Source: an uncultured Hyphomicrobiales bacterium
GTDB taxonomy: Bacteria > Pseudomonadota > Alphaproteobacteria > Rhizobiales > Xanthobacteraceae
Reading direction: 5' to 3'
DNA length: 35,809 bases
Assembly: GCA_903885555.1 (NCBI GenBank)
Contig: CAISIV010000047.1
Coordinates: forward strand, 1 to 35,809
The notes under the pieces were generated by a model, which saw nothing but the letters and a program-made list of their open reading frames with translations, was not told the DNA's origin and did no database searches. Each line of letters starts with the position of its first letter. Within the stretch, counting starts at the first letter, position 1. The translations under genes were made by a program, and so were the position numbers. Below, piece after piece: positions 1-8,449 of this stretch.

Positions 1-1
1 C

Positions 2-457
2 CGCTTCCTGATGCAGGTCAACATCGACTACCCGCAATTGGCGGCAGAGCGCGAGATCCTGACCAAGACGACCGGCGCCCACGAAGAGCGCCCGGCCCGC
101 GTTCTGAGCGGCGACGAGTTGTCGCACGCGCAGCGCCTGGTGCGCCACGTGCCGGTCGGCGAAAGCGTGATGGAAGCGATCCTGGAAATGGTCCGCGCGG
201 GCCGGCCGGGCGAATCCTCGCTCGCCGAGATCAACGAACATGTCGCTTGGGGCCCCGGCCCGCGCGCCAGCCAGGCCTTGATGCTGGCGGTGCGCGCCCG
301 CGCGTTGCTCGACAACCGCTTCGCGCCGTCGATTGACGACGTCCTCGAACTCGCCGAGCCCGTGCTCAAGCACCGCATGGCGCTCACCTTCGCCGCGCGC
401 GCCGAAGGCGAGACGATTTCCAATGTCATCGCACGCCTCAAGGCGCGCATCGGATAA
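2..457 (+). CDS. MoxR-family AAA+ ATPase, C-terminal part (cut by window edge)
   Basis: This is the C-terminal end of a MoxR-type AAA+ ATPase; the reading frame is open to the left edge, so the Walker motifs lie outside. The first visible residues, RFLMQVNIDYP, match the MoxR segment just after the sensor region, where the family usually reads DRF-hydrophobic. The rest is the helical lid domain, with the HRMAL stretch typical of MoxR ends. MoxR proteins are thought to act as chaperone-like ATPases with VWA-containing partners. The next gene begins 2 bases after the stop, in the usual MoxR-DUF58 order. The internal ATG at 11 is not a start. Confidence 0.85.
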   Translation, partial: RFLMQVNIDYPQLAAEREILTKTTGAHEERPARVLSGDELSHAQRLVRHVPVGESVMEAILEMVRAGRPGESSLAEINEHVAWGPGPRASQALMLAVRARALLDNRFAPSIDDVLELAEPVLKHRMALTFAARAEGETISNVIARLKARIG

Positions 458-459
458 TC

Positions 460-1410
460 ATGGCCGAGCAGAGCCTCAGCGACATCGTCCAGAACGAGCC
501 AGTCAAGGCAGCCGTCGGCAAAAGCCGTAAGCTTGCCTCGCGTATTCCGCGGCTCATTCTGGAAGCGCGTCGCGTGGCCTCGACGGTCATCCACGGCATG
601 CACGGGCGCCGGCGCGCCGGCTCCGGTGAGAATTTCTGGCAATACCGTCACTTCACATCGGGCGAACCGGCATCGAACGTCGACTGGCGGCGCTCGGCGC
701 GCGACGATCATATGTATGTGCGCGAACGCGAGTGGGAAGCTTCGCATACCATCTGGCTGTGGGCCGACCGTTCGCCGTCGATGGAATTCTCGTCGTCGCT
801 GACGGAATGGAGCAAGCTCGACCGCGCGCTGGTCGTGTCCTTCGCGCTGGCCGAAGTGCTGGTGCAAGGCGGCGAGCGCGTCGGCATTCCGGACCTGATG
901 CGGCCGACCGCCAACCGCAACATCATCGAGAGCATGGCGCAGCGCATCGTTCATGATGTATCGGAGCGGCCGAGCCTGCCGCCGAACTTCGCACCGGCGC
1001 CTTTCTCGGAAGTGCTGCTGCTGTCGGATTTCTGGAGCCCGATCGCCGAATACCGCAAGACGCTGGGCCAACTCGCTGCCAATGGCGCGCGCGGCCACGT
1101 CGTGCAGGTGGTCGATCCGGCGGAAGAAACCTTCCCTTATTCGGGCCGCGTCGAGTTCATCGAGTCCGAAGGGCTCGGCAGCATCACCGCCGGCCGCGCC
1201 GAAACCTGGCGCAACGATTATCAAGCGCTGCTCGCCAATCACCGCGCGGCCTTGCGCGCCGAGACCGAACAGGTCGGCTGGAGTTTCACCACGCACCGCA
1301 CCGATCGCGGTCCGACTGAACTCTTGTTCGCGCTGCACGCCCGCATGGGTCAGGGCGCGCACACGATTATCCAGAGCCGCCAGCCGGCGCGTTCGGGGAC
1401 CAGCGTATGA
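460..1410 (+). CDS. DUF58 domain-containing protein
   Basis: This 316-aa soluble protein has the DUF58 core at about residues 55-110: the stretch around NVDWRRSAR (73-81), then an acidic REREWE segment, then DRSPSM at 103-108. The last resembles the first metal-binding loop (DxSxS) of von Willebrand A folds. DUF58 proteins are partners of MoxR ATPases, but their biochemical role is unsettled. The start lies 2 bases after the MoxR stop, and the gene's TGA overlaps the next ATG (ATGA at 1407-1410), so the genes are translationally coupled. The family call is firm; the function is unknown. Confidence 0.9.
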   Translation: MAEQSLSDIVQNEPVKAAVGKSRKLASRIPRLILEARRVASTVIHGMHGRRRAGSGENFWQYRHFTSGEPASNVDWRRSARDDHMYVREREWEASHTIWLWADRSPSMEFSSSLTEWSKLDRALVVSFALAEVLVQGGERVGIPDLMRPTANRNIIESMAQRIVHDVSERPSLPPNFAPAPFSEVLLLSDFWSPIAEYRKTLGQLAANGARGHVVQVVDPAEETFPYSGRVEFIESEGLGSITAGRAETWRNDYQALLANHRAALRAETEQVGWSFTTHRTDRGPTELLFALHARMGQGAHTIIQSRQPARSGTSV

Positions 1411-4265
1411 TCCCCGGCCTCCCCTTAGCCTTCGCCCAGCCGCTGGTTCTGCTCGGCCTGTTGAGCCTGCCGATCTTGTGGTGGCTGCTGCGGCTGGTGC
1501 CGCCGCGGCCGAAGCGCATCGACTTTCCGCCGACACGCCTGTTGTTCGACATCGCGCCGAAGGAAGAAACGCCATCGCATACGCCGTGGTGGCTGACCTT
1601 GTTGCGATTGACGCTGGCCGCGCTGGTCATCTTCGCTGCCGCCGGGCCTTTGTGGAATCCGCCGGTCGCGACCTCGAGCCGCGCCGCGCCGCTGTTAATC
1701 CTGCTCGACGATGGCTGGGCCGCCGCATCGACATGGGATGCGCGTCTGCGCACCGCGGATGAACTGATCGCGCGCGCCGAAGCCGACAACCGTGGCGTCG
1801 CGGTGCTGCCGCTGTCAGAGACCACGCGCGACATCTCGCTGCAGATTGCCGGCGCCGCCCGCATCCAGGTCAAGCAGATCAAGCCGAAGCCGCATGGCGT
1901 CGACCGCAATGAGGCATTGCCGCTGATCGAGCGCTTCCTGAAGCAGAGTCCCGAAGTCGAACTGGTCTGGCTGTCCGACGGGGTCGATGTCGGCACGGGC
2001 GCTGCTTTCGTTGACGGCCTCAAGCGCACCATCGTCAACCGTCCGCTCACCATCGTCGATGGCGGCATCGGCGCAGCGCACGCTTTGGCCGGCGCCGACA
2101 ATGCCGCCGGCGCTCTGACCGTGAAAGTTTTGCGCGCGACGACCGGCGGCGGCGATAGTGGCATCGTCAGCGCCATCGATTTGAAAGGCCTGCCACTCGG
2201 CGAGGCGCCGTTCTCCTTCAAATCCGGCGAGCGCGAAGCCGAAGCCGTGATCGATCTGCCGGTCGAGATTCGCAACGACGTGGCACGGCTGGAAATCGTC
2301 GGCGAGCGTTCCGCCGGCGCGGTGCAACTGCTCGACAAGCGCTGGCGCCGCCGCACCATCGGCATCGTCTCCGGTTCAGCCGCCGACCGTTCGCAGCCGC
2401 TGCTGGGTGCTACCTATTATCTGTCGCGCGCGCTCAATCCATTCGCCGATATACGTCTCGCCGAAGGCGTCGGCCCGGCCGAAGCGGTCAACCGTTTCCT
2501 CGGCCAGCAATTGCCGATGCTGATCCTCGCCGACGTCGGTAATGTCGCCGAGTCGATCGACCGCTTGAACAAGTGGGTCGACAATGGCGGCGTTCTCGTT
2601 CGCTTCGCCGGACCGCATCTCGCCGCCGCCGACGACGCGCTGGTGCCGGTGAAATTGCGCCGCGGCGGACGCATCCTCGGCGGCAGCTTGAGCTGGGACA
2701 AGCCACAGCAGCTAACTGCGTTCTCGCGCGAAGGCCCGTTCAACGGCATGCCGGTGCCGAAAGACGTCACCGTGACGCGCCAGGTTCTCGCCGAACCGGA
2801 TTCGCAACTCACCGACCGCACCTGGGCGACATTGGCCGATGGCACGCCGCTGGTCACCGCACAGCGCCGCGGCAAAGGCGTGATCGTGCTCTTCCATGTC
2901 ACCGCCGATACGCGCTGGTCGGATCTGCCAATCTCCGGCGCCTTCGTCGACATGCTCCGCCGCATCGTTTCGCTCTCCGGCGCGACCGCCAGCGCCGACA
3001 CGAATAACGCAGGCACCGGCGGCGCCACCGGACGTACGGCCAATCAGGTGGTGCCGGCCACGCGCGTACTCGATGGTTTCGGCGCGTTCTCGGCACCGCC
3101 GCCGACCGCGCGTCCGATCCCGGCGAACTTCAACAGCCGCGCCACTCTCGATCATCCGCCCGGCTTCTACGGCCCGCCTGAAGGGCTCGTCGCCGTGAAC
3201 ACACTCGCCCCCGCCGACCGGCCACTGCCGCTCGACGTCTCAGCGCTCAATGCGCGGCTCGACGTCTATCGCCACGGCGAACCGCTCGACCTGCGAGGTC
3301 CGATCCTGCTCGTCGCGCTGGCGCTGCTGCTGATCGATGCGCTGGTGGTGTTCTGGCTGTCCGGAGGCCTTGGCGCGATGCGCATGCGCCGCGGCGCGAC
3401 CGCAGCACTGCTGCTCGCCGGATTGTTCAGCGCCTTCGCGCTGCATGACACCGCCCAGGCGCAAACGCAGCCAGCGGCACAGCAACAAGCGCCGAAGCTG
3501 ACGCCGCAGCAGGAAGAGCTGGCGATCAAGGCGACGCAGCAGACTCACCTCGCCTACATCATCACCGGCGATGCCGCGGTCGACGAGATCAGCAAAGCCG
3601 GCCTGCAGGGGCTGACGATGTTCCTCGCGCAGCGTACCGCGCTGGAGCCGAGTGAGCCGATCGGTCTTGATCCGGCCCGCGACGAACTCGCCTTCTTCCC
3701 TGTCATCTATTGGGCGATCTCGCCGTCAGCGCCGAAGCCGTCGCAGCAGGCGCTCGAGAAGATCGACAGCTACATGAAGCGCGGCGGCACCGTGCTGTTC
3801 GACACGCGCGACGCCATCGACGCGCCGCCCGGCGCCGACATGCAGGGCCCCGGCATGGTGGCACTGCGCTCGATCCTCTCCGCGCTCGACATTCCCGAAC
3901 TTGAGCCGGTGTCGCGCGACCACGTGCTGACCAAGACGTTCTTCCTGATGAAGGACTTCCCCGGCCGTTTCACCAATGGCCAGCTTTGGGTCGAAGCACT
4001 GCCCGCCGACACCGAGGAAGACTCCAGCCGCCCGGCCCGCGCCGGCGACGGCGTGTCGTCGATCATCATCACCTCGAACGATTTCGCCGGCGCCTGGGCG
4101 TTGCGCCCCGACGGCCAGCCCATGCTGCCTTTGGTGCCCGGCGAACCGCGCCAGCGCGAATTCGCCTTCCGCTCCGGCGTCAACATCGTGATGTACGCGC
4201 TGACCGGCAACTACAAAGCCGACCAGGTCCATATCCCCGCGCTCCTAGAGCGGTTGGGGCAGTAG
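1407..4265 (+). CDS. BatA-like / DUF4159 membrane protein
   Basis: This large 952-aa protein begins with a BatA-type N-terminus: a hydrophobic segment at about 10-28, a PPRPKRIDFPPTRLL linker and a second membrane segment near 62-80. A large extracytoplasmic or VWA-like region follows. Two further hydrophobic segments lie near 633-680, and a DUF4159-type domain fills about 700-950. Hydrophobicity suggests four membrane segments. The gene overlaps the DUF58 stop by 4 bases and is followed after 1 base by the next gene. The operon looks like a membrane-associated MoxR/VWA assembly whose substrate is not known. Confidence 0.85.
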   Translation: MIPGLPLAFAQPLVLLGLLSLPILWWLLRLVPPRPKRIDFPPTRLLFDIAPKEETPSHTPWWLTLLRLTLAALVIFAAAGPLWNPPVATSSRAAPLLILLDDGWAAASTWDARLRTADELIARAEADNRGVAVLPLSETTRDISLQIAGAARIQVKQIKPKPHGVDRNEALPLIERFLKQSPEVELVWLSDGVDVGTGAAFVDGLKRTIVNRPLTIVDGGIGAAHALAGADNAAGALTVKVLRATTGGGDSGIVSAIDLKGLPLGEAPFSFKSGEREAEAVIDLPVEIRNDVARLEIVGERSAGAVQLLDKRWRRRTIGIVSGSAADRSQPLLGATYYLSRALNPFADIRLAEGVGPAEAVNRFLGQQLPMLILADVGNVAESIDRLNKWVDNGGVLVRFAGPHLAAADDALVPVKLRRGGRILGGSLSWDKPQQLTAFSREGPFNGMPVPKDVTVTRQVLAEPDSQLTDRTWATLADGTPLVTAQRRGKGVIVLFHVTADTRWSDLPISGAFVDMLRRIVSLSGATASADTNNAGTGGATGRTANQVVPATRVLDGFGAFSAPPPTARPIPANFNSRATLDHPPGFYGPPEGLVAVNTLAPADRPLPLDVSALNARLDVYRHGEPLDLRGPILLVALALLLIDALVVFWLSGGLGAMRMRRGATAALLLAGLFSAFALHDTAQAQTQPAAQQQAPKLTPQQEELAIKATQQTHLAYIITGDAAVDEISKAGLQGLTMFLAQRTALEPSEPIGLDPARDELAFFPVIYWAISPSAPKPSQQALEKIDSYMKRGGTVLFDTRDAIDAPPGADMQGPGMVALRSILSALDIPELEPVSRDHVLTKTFFLMKDFPGRFTNGQLWVEALPADTEEDSSRPARAGDGVSSIIITSNDFAGAWALRPDGQPMLPLVPGEPRQREFAFRSGVNIVMYALTGNYKADQVHIPALLERLGQ

Positions 4266-4266
4266 C

Positions 4267-6333
4267 ATGAACCTCGGCATTTCATTCGCACCATTGGTGC
4301 CCGATTACGTGGTGTGGGCCGCACTCGGCGTCGCCGTGCTGATCGGCGCGCTGCTGATGGTCTCGCGCAGCCGCGGCGCCTGGATCCGCGTCATCGCCCT
4401 GCTGCTGATGGTGCTCGCGCTCGCCAATCCGTCGCTGACACGCGAAGACCGCGATCCGATCCCCTCGGTCGCCGCCGTCATCATCGACAAGAGTCCGAGC
4501 CAGGATTTCGGCGACCGCAATGCGCAGACCGCCGCGGCGCAGGCGCAGATGGTCGAGCGCCTCAAGAAAATTCCCGGCCTCGAAGTCCGCGTCGCCGAAG
4601 CCGGCGCGGCCGATGGCGAGACCGACGGCACGCGGCTGTTCTCGGCGCTGTCATCGACGCTGGCCGACGTACCGCCGGACCGCATCGCCGGCGCTGTGCT
4701 GATAACCGACGGCCGCGTCCATGACGTTCCGGCCGATGTCGCGGCGCTCGGTTTTGCTGCGCCGCTGCATGCGCTCATTACCGGCCACGCCAACGAGATC
4801 GACCGCCGCGTCGTGCTGACGCAGACGCCGCGCTTCGGCATTGTCGGGCAGGCGCAGACCATCGGCTTCAAGATCGAGGATCAGGGCGCCAACGCGGGCT
4901 CGGCCCAGGTCACGATCCGCCGCGACGGCGAAGTGCTGGAAACACGCAGCGTCGCAGTCGGCGCCGAAACCAAGGTCAACATCACCATTCCGCATGCCGG
5001 CGCCAATATCGTCGAGGTCGAGGCCTCGGCGCTCGAAGGCGAACTGACGCCGATCAATAATCGGGCGGTGATCTCGATCGACGGCGTGCGCGATAAATTG
5101 CGGGTGCTGCTGGTGTCGGGCGAGCCGCATGCCGGCGAGCGCACCTGGCGCAATTTGCTCAAGTCCGACGCTTCAGTCGATCTGGTGCACTTCACCATTC
5201 TGCGGCCGCCGGAAAAGCAGGACGGCACGCCGATCAACGAACTGTCACTAATCGCCTTCCCGACCCGCGAACTGTTCCAGCAGAAGATCTCGGAATTCCA
5301 GCTCATCATCTTCGACCGCTACGCCCGCCAGGGCGTGCTGCCGCTGATCTATTTCGACAACATCGCCAAATATGTGCGCGACGGCGGCGCGGTGATGATC
5401 GCGTCGGGTCCCGACTACGCCTCGCCCACCAGCCTGTGGCGCACGCCGCTCGACGTCATCCTGCCGGCGGAGCCGACCGGCGACGTCACCGAGAAAAGCT
5501 TCCAGCCGATGCTGACCGAGGTCGGCAAGCGCCATCCGGTGACGCGCGGACTGGAAGGCTCCGAATACGATCCGCCGCACTGGAGCAACTGGTTCCGGCT
5601 GGTCGACATCAAGCGCACGACCGGCACCAACGTGATGCAGGGCCCCGACGGCAAGCCGCTTCTCGTATTGGCGCGCGAAGGCGAAGGCCGCGTCGCGCTG
5701 CTGCTGTCGGATCACATCTGGCTGTGGGCGCGCGGCTATGAAGGCGGCGGTCCGCATCTCGATCTGCTGCGGCGGCTGTCGCATTGGCTGATGAAGCAGC
5801 CCGATCTCGAAGAGGAAGCCCTGCGCCTGATCGTTTCCGGCCGCGACATCACGGTGCAGCGCCAGACCATGGCCGACACCGTAAACCAGATCACGCTGAC
5901 CTCGCCGACCGGCGCCGTGCGCACGCTGAACCTGAGCGCCGTCGAGCCCGGCCTGTGGCGCACGACGCTGACCGCCAACGAACTCGGCCTGTGGCGCGCC
6001 ACCGACGGCAAGCTGACTGCGCTGGCCAATGTCGGCCCGGCCAATCCGCGCGAATTCGCCGAAGTGACATCCACCACCGAAGTTTTGAGCAAGCTCGCCA
6101 ATGCCAGCGGCGGCGATTCACGGCGGCTCGACAGCGGCAGCGGGCTGGCCCTGCCCCGCGCGGTCGCGGTGCGCTCCAGCACGACCTTCAAGGGCGAAGA
6201 CTGGATCGGCATGAAGATGCGCGACGTCACCGTCGTGCGCGGCATCGGCGTGCTGCCGATCTTTGCCGGCTTGATCGGCCTGCTGCTTCTGGTCGGATCT
6301 CTGGCGCTGACGTGGGCGCGCGAGGGCCGCTGA
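4267..6333 (+). CDS. VWA-like / glutamine amidotransferase-like membrane protein
   Basis: This 688-aa membrane protein has two N-terminal hydrophobic segments (about 12-30 and 35-52), then a von Willebrand A-like segment with DKSPSQDF, a DxSxS-type metal loop. An Ig-like stretch follows at about 185-270, then a class I amidotransferase-like fold at about 275-500. The latter lacks an obvious catalytic Cys, as is usual for this group. A single C-terminal membrane helix lies near 660-683. It is the last gene of the MoxR-DUF58-DUF4159 operon and starts 1 base after the preceding stop. The role is unknown. Confidence 0.8.
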   Translation: MNLGISFAPLVPDYVVWAALGVAVLIGALLMVSRSRGAWIRVIALLLMVLALANPSLTREDRDPIPSVAAVIIDKSPSQDFGDRNAQTAAAQAQMVERLKKIPGLEVRVAEAGAADGETDGTRLFSALSSTLADVPPDRIAGAVLITDGRVHDVPADVAALGFAAPLHALITGHANEIDRRVVLTQTPRFGIVGQAQTIGFKIEDQGANAGSAQVTIRRDGEVLETRSVAVGAETKVNITIPHAGANIVEVEASALEGELTPINNRAVISIDGVRDKLRVLLVSGEPHAGERTWRNLLKSDASVDLVHFTILRPPEKQDGTPINELSLIAFPTRELFQQKISEFQLIIFDRYARQGVLPLIYFDNIAKYVRDGGAVMIASGPDYASPTSLWRTPLDVILPAEPTGDVTEKSFQPMLTEVGKRHPVTRGLEGSEYDPPHWSNWFRLVDIKRTTGTNVMQGPDGKPLLVLAREGEGRVALLLSDHIWLWARGYEGGGPHLDLLRRLSHWLMKQPDLEEEALRLIVSGRDITVQRQTMADTVNQITLTSPTGAVRTLNLSAVEPGLWRTTLTANELGLWRATDGKLTALANVGPANPREFAEVTSTTEVLSKLANASGGDSRRLDSGSGLALPRAVAVRSSTTFKGEDWIGMKMRDVTVVRGIGVLPIFAGLIGLLLLVGSLALTWAREGR

Positions 6334-6341
6334 AGCGGCTC
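6324..6341. terminator. Weak hairpin between convergent genes
   Basis: GGGCCGCT and AGCGGCTC face each other across the stop of the 688-aa membrane protein, allowing an 8-bp stem with one G-U pair and a very short loop. It lies where the operon meets the convergent HdeA-like gene. There is no T-run, so a terminator role is only possible. Confidence 0.25.
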
Positions 6342-6343
6342 CG

Positions 6344-6634
6344 CTATTTATCCATGACGTCGCCGGCCGCCGTGATCAAACTGTGGTCCGGATTCTTGCC
6401 GCAGTATTCGCCGAGCTTCTGTCCGTCCGACGCCATCTTGTCGAAGTCGACGATCGGCTTGGCGTCCTGATCGCTGTAGAAACCTTCCAGCCACATCAGG
6501 ATAAGCCCGATGTTCTCCTTGCCGCTGTTGACGAATTCCTTGCACTTGATGGTCGACAGATCGAGCTGCTCGGCCCGGGCCGGGGCGGCGGTCCACAGCA
6601 TGGCGGCGGCCGACAACGTCAATAAATATTTCAT
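6344..6634 (-). CDS. HdeA/HdeB-like periplasmic protein
   Basis: This small secreted protein (96 aa from the chosen ATG at 6634) begins with a Sec signal peptide, MKYLLTLSAAAMLWTAAPARA, cleaved before EQLDLST. The mature part has two cysteines, in TIKCKEF and EYCGKNP, in the spacing seen in HdeA-like acid-stress chaperones, where they form a disulfide. Alternative in-frame starts lie at 6646 (MSPF) and 6682; 6634 gives the cleanest signal peptide. The family is supported by the pattern WLEGFYSDQ and the Cys pair. Acid-stress function is inferred from the family. Confidence 0.75.
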   Translation of the reverse strand: MKYLLTLSAAAMLWTAAPARAEQLDLSTIKCKEFVNSGKENIGLILMWLEGFYSDQDAKPIVDFDKMASDGQKLGEYCGKNPDHSLITAAGDVMDK

Positions 6635-6747
6635 AAACGGGCTCATGTTCGATAACGCGCGGAATGCGCATTGATATTGCAATGCTCGCGCGACTGTCAG
6701 CGGCGGGCAAGAGCCATGCGCAGCTTCGACCTGAAAAATTTCTGAAA

Positions 6748-7272
6748 TTACGACGTGAGTTTTTCGACGGCCCAGTCCGGCCGGATCATGCCTTTGACGT
6801 TGGCGTCGAAAACGCCCGGCGTCAGTTCGTGGACCAGCAGCCGGCCCGGATCGACCGGGCCCGGCATTTTCACCTGGCCCTTCGGAATTTTTCTGAAACC
6901 GGACTTGGCATAATAAGGCTCGTCGCCGACCAGCAGCACCATCGTGTGGCCTTTGGCCTTGGCCTCGGCGAGCGCCTTCTTGATGAGCGCGGAGCCGACG
7001 CCGCGCGAGCGGAACGGCGGCTCGACCGTCAGCGGGCCGAGCAGCAGCGCCGGGGTCTCGCCGATGCAGACCGGCGTCAGCCGCACCGAACCGATCATCA
7101 GCGTGCCGATCCGCGCGGTGAAGGACAGTTCGAGCAGATGGCCGTGGCCCTCGCGCAGGCGATAGGCGCTGCGCGCATAACGGCCGGGCCCGAACGTGCG
7201 CTCGTGCAGCCGCTCGATCGCCAGGGCGTCACCCAGCGTCTCAGGCAGTATGGATAGCGATAGTTCGCTCAT
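6748..7272 (-). CDS. GNAT-family N-acetyltransferase
   Basis: This 174-aa single-domain GNAT enzyme has the acetyl-CoA-binding motif A with the pyrophosphate loop RSRGVGSAL, preceded by the strand LTVEPPF and followed by GHTMVLLVGDEPYYAKSGF, which is typical of the YhbS-like group. Its substrate cannot be read from sequence; the group includes many acetyltransferases of unknown target. It stands alone, separated by 95 bases from the divergent quinone reductase gene and by 113 bases from the HdeA-like gene. Confidence 0.85.
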   Translation of the reverse strand: MSELSLSILPETLGDALAIERLHERTFGPGRYARSAYRLREGHGHLLELSFTARIGTLMIGSVRLTPVCIGETPALLLGPLTVEPPFRSRGVGSALIKKALAEAKAKGHTMVLLVGDEPYYAKSGFRKIPKGQVKMPGPVDPGRLLVHELTPGVFDANVKGMIRPDWAVEKLTS

Positions 7273-7367
7273 GCTGGAGCGATTAGCACCTCACCCGATT
7301 CAGGTCCATTGCCCGTGGCATAAAGGCCCGTAACGCCTTAAATGACGGGTAACAGGGAGAATGCGGC

Positions 7368-8342
7368 ATGGGACTGCTGGTTGACGGCGTTTGGCAGCAA
7401 GACGGACAGCGCACCAAGGACGGCCATTTCGTCCGCCCGCAGGCCGGCTTCCGCAATTGGGTGACGCCGGATGGCAGCGCCGGGCCCTCAGGCGAAGCCG
7501 GCTTTGCCGCCGAGAGCGGGCGCTATCACCTCTATGTATCGCTGGCCTGCCCTTGGGCGCACCGCACGGTGATCTTCCGCAAGCTTAAAGGCCTCGAGAA
7601 CGTCATTTCCCTGTCGGTCGTATCGCCCGACATGCTGCAGGACGGCTGGACCTTCAACAAAGATGAAGGCTCGAGCGGCGACGACATCAACGGCAAGAGC
7701 AAGCTGTCGGAAATCTATGTGTTGGCCAACCCGACATACACCGGACGCGTCAGCGTGCCGGTGCTGTGGGACAAGAAAAAGAAAACGATCGTCAACAACG
7801 AGTCGTCCGAGATCATCCGCATGCTGAACTCGGCATTCGACGCCTTCACCAATGTCCACACCGACTATTACCCGAAGGCCTTGCGCGGTGAGATCGACCG
7901 CATCAATGACCTTGTCTATCCCAACATCAACAACGGCGTTTACCGCACCGGCTTTGCCACCACGCAGGCGGCTTACGAGACGGCCTTCCGCGGCGTGTTC
8001 GACACGCTCGACGAGCTAGAGCAGATTCTAGCGAAGCAGCGATATCTCGTTGGCGGCACGATCACCGAAGCCGACTGGCGGCTATTCGGCACGCTGATCC
8101 GCTTCGACGCGGTTTATTATTCGCACTTCAAGTGCAATTGGCGGCACATCACCGAATATCCGAACCTGTCGAACTATGTGCGCGATCTGTATCAAGTGCC
8201 GGGCGTTGCCGAGACCGTCAGCCTGCAGCAAATCAAGCGGCACTATTACGGCAGCCAGCGCCAGGTGAACCCGACCGGCATCGTGCCGGTGGGTCCGCAA
8301 CTCGACTTCGCCGCGAAGCATGATCGCGCGAGGTTTGGGTAG
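7368..8342 (+). CDS. Glutathionyl-hydroquinone reductase (Xi-class GST, ECM4/YqjG family)
   Basis: This 324-aa protein is the usual length for glutathionyl-hydroquinone reductases. It reduces glutathionyl-hydroquinones, formed when glutathione adds to quinones, back to hydroquinones. The catalytic motif SLACPWAHRT places the active Cys at residue 61, in the N-terminal thioredoxin-like domain. The C-terminal helical domain contains the ITEADWRLFGTLIRFD signature. GGGAGA lies about 8 bases before the ATG. Given the aromatic catabolism genes in the window, a role in repairing quinone by-products fits, though the gene is a separate unit. Confidence 0.92.
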   Translation: MGLLVDGVWQQDGQRTKDGHFVRPQAGFRNWVTPDGSAGPSGEAGFAAESGRYHLYVSLACPWAHRTVIFRKLKGLENVISLSVVSPDMLQDGWTFNKDEGSSGDDINGKSKLSEIYVLANPTYTGRVSVPVLWDKKKKTIVNNESSEIIRMLNSAFDAFTNVHTDYYPKALRGEIDRINDLVYPNINNGVYRTGFATTQAAYETAFRGVFDTLDELEQILAKQRYLVGGTITEADWRLFGTLIRFDAVYYSHFKCNWRHITEYPNLSNYVRDLYQVPGVAETVSLQQIKRHYYGSQRQVNPTGIVPVGPQLDFAAKHDRARFG

Positions 8343-8348
8343 TTAGCC

Positions 8349-8440
8349 TCATGGTGAGGAGCGCCGCGGGCGAAGGTGCCGGTCCGCGCGTTCAGCCATG
8401 ACTCCCGAAGCTCCCCCGACAGTCGGCGAGCTCCTCGAGG
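8349..8440. repeat. Possible degenerate palindromic intergenic element
   Basis: The intergenic stretch begins CCTCATGGTGAGGAGCGCCG, which resembles the start of a dispersed palindromic repeat common between genes in Bradyrhizobium-like genomes. The usual closing arm (a reverse complement ending CCATGAGG) is not present, so this may be a decayed copy. No second copy is visible in this window. The identification is from memory of the repeat family and is tentative. Confidence 0.25.
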
Positions 8441-8449
8441 ATATGGCGC

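Noticed and set aside
28-1575. Long minus-strand ORF (515 codons) opposite the MoxR and DUF58 genes
   Set aside because: It has arginine- and alanine-rich low-complexity composition with no domain, and lies antisense to genes with clear family motifs; such shadows are expected in GC-rich DNA.
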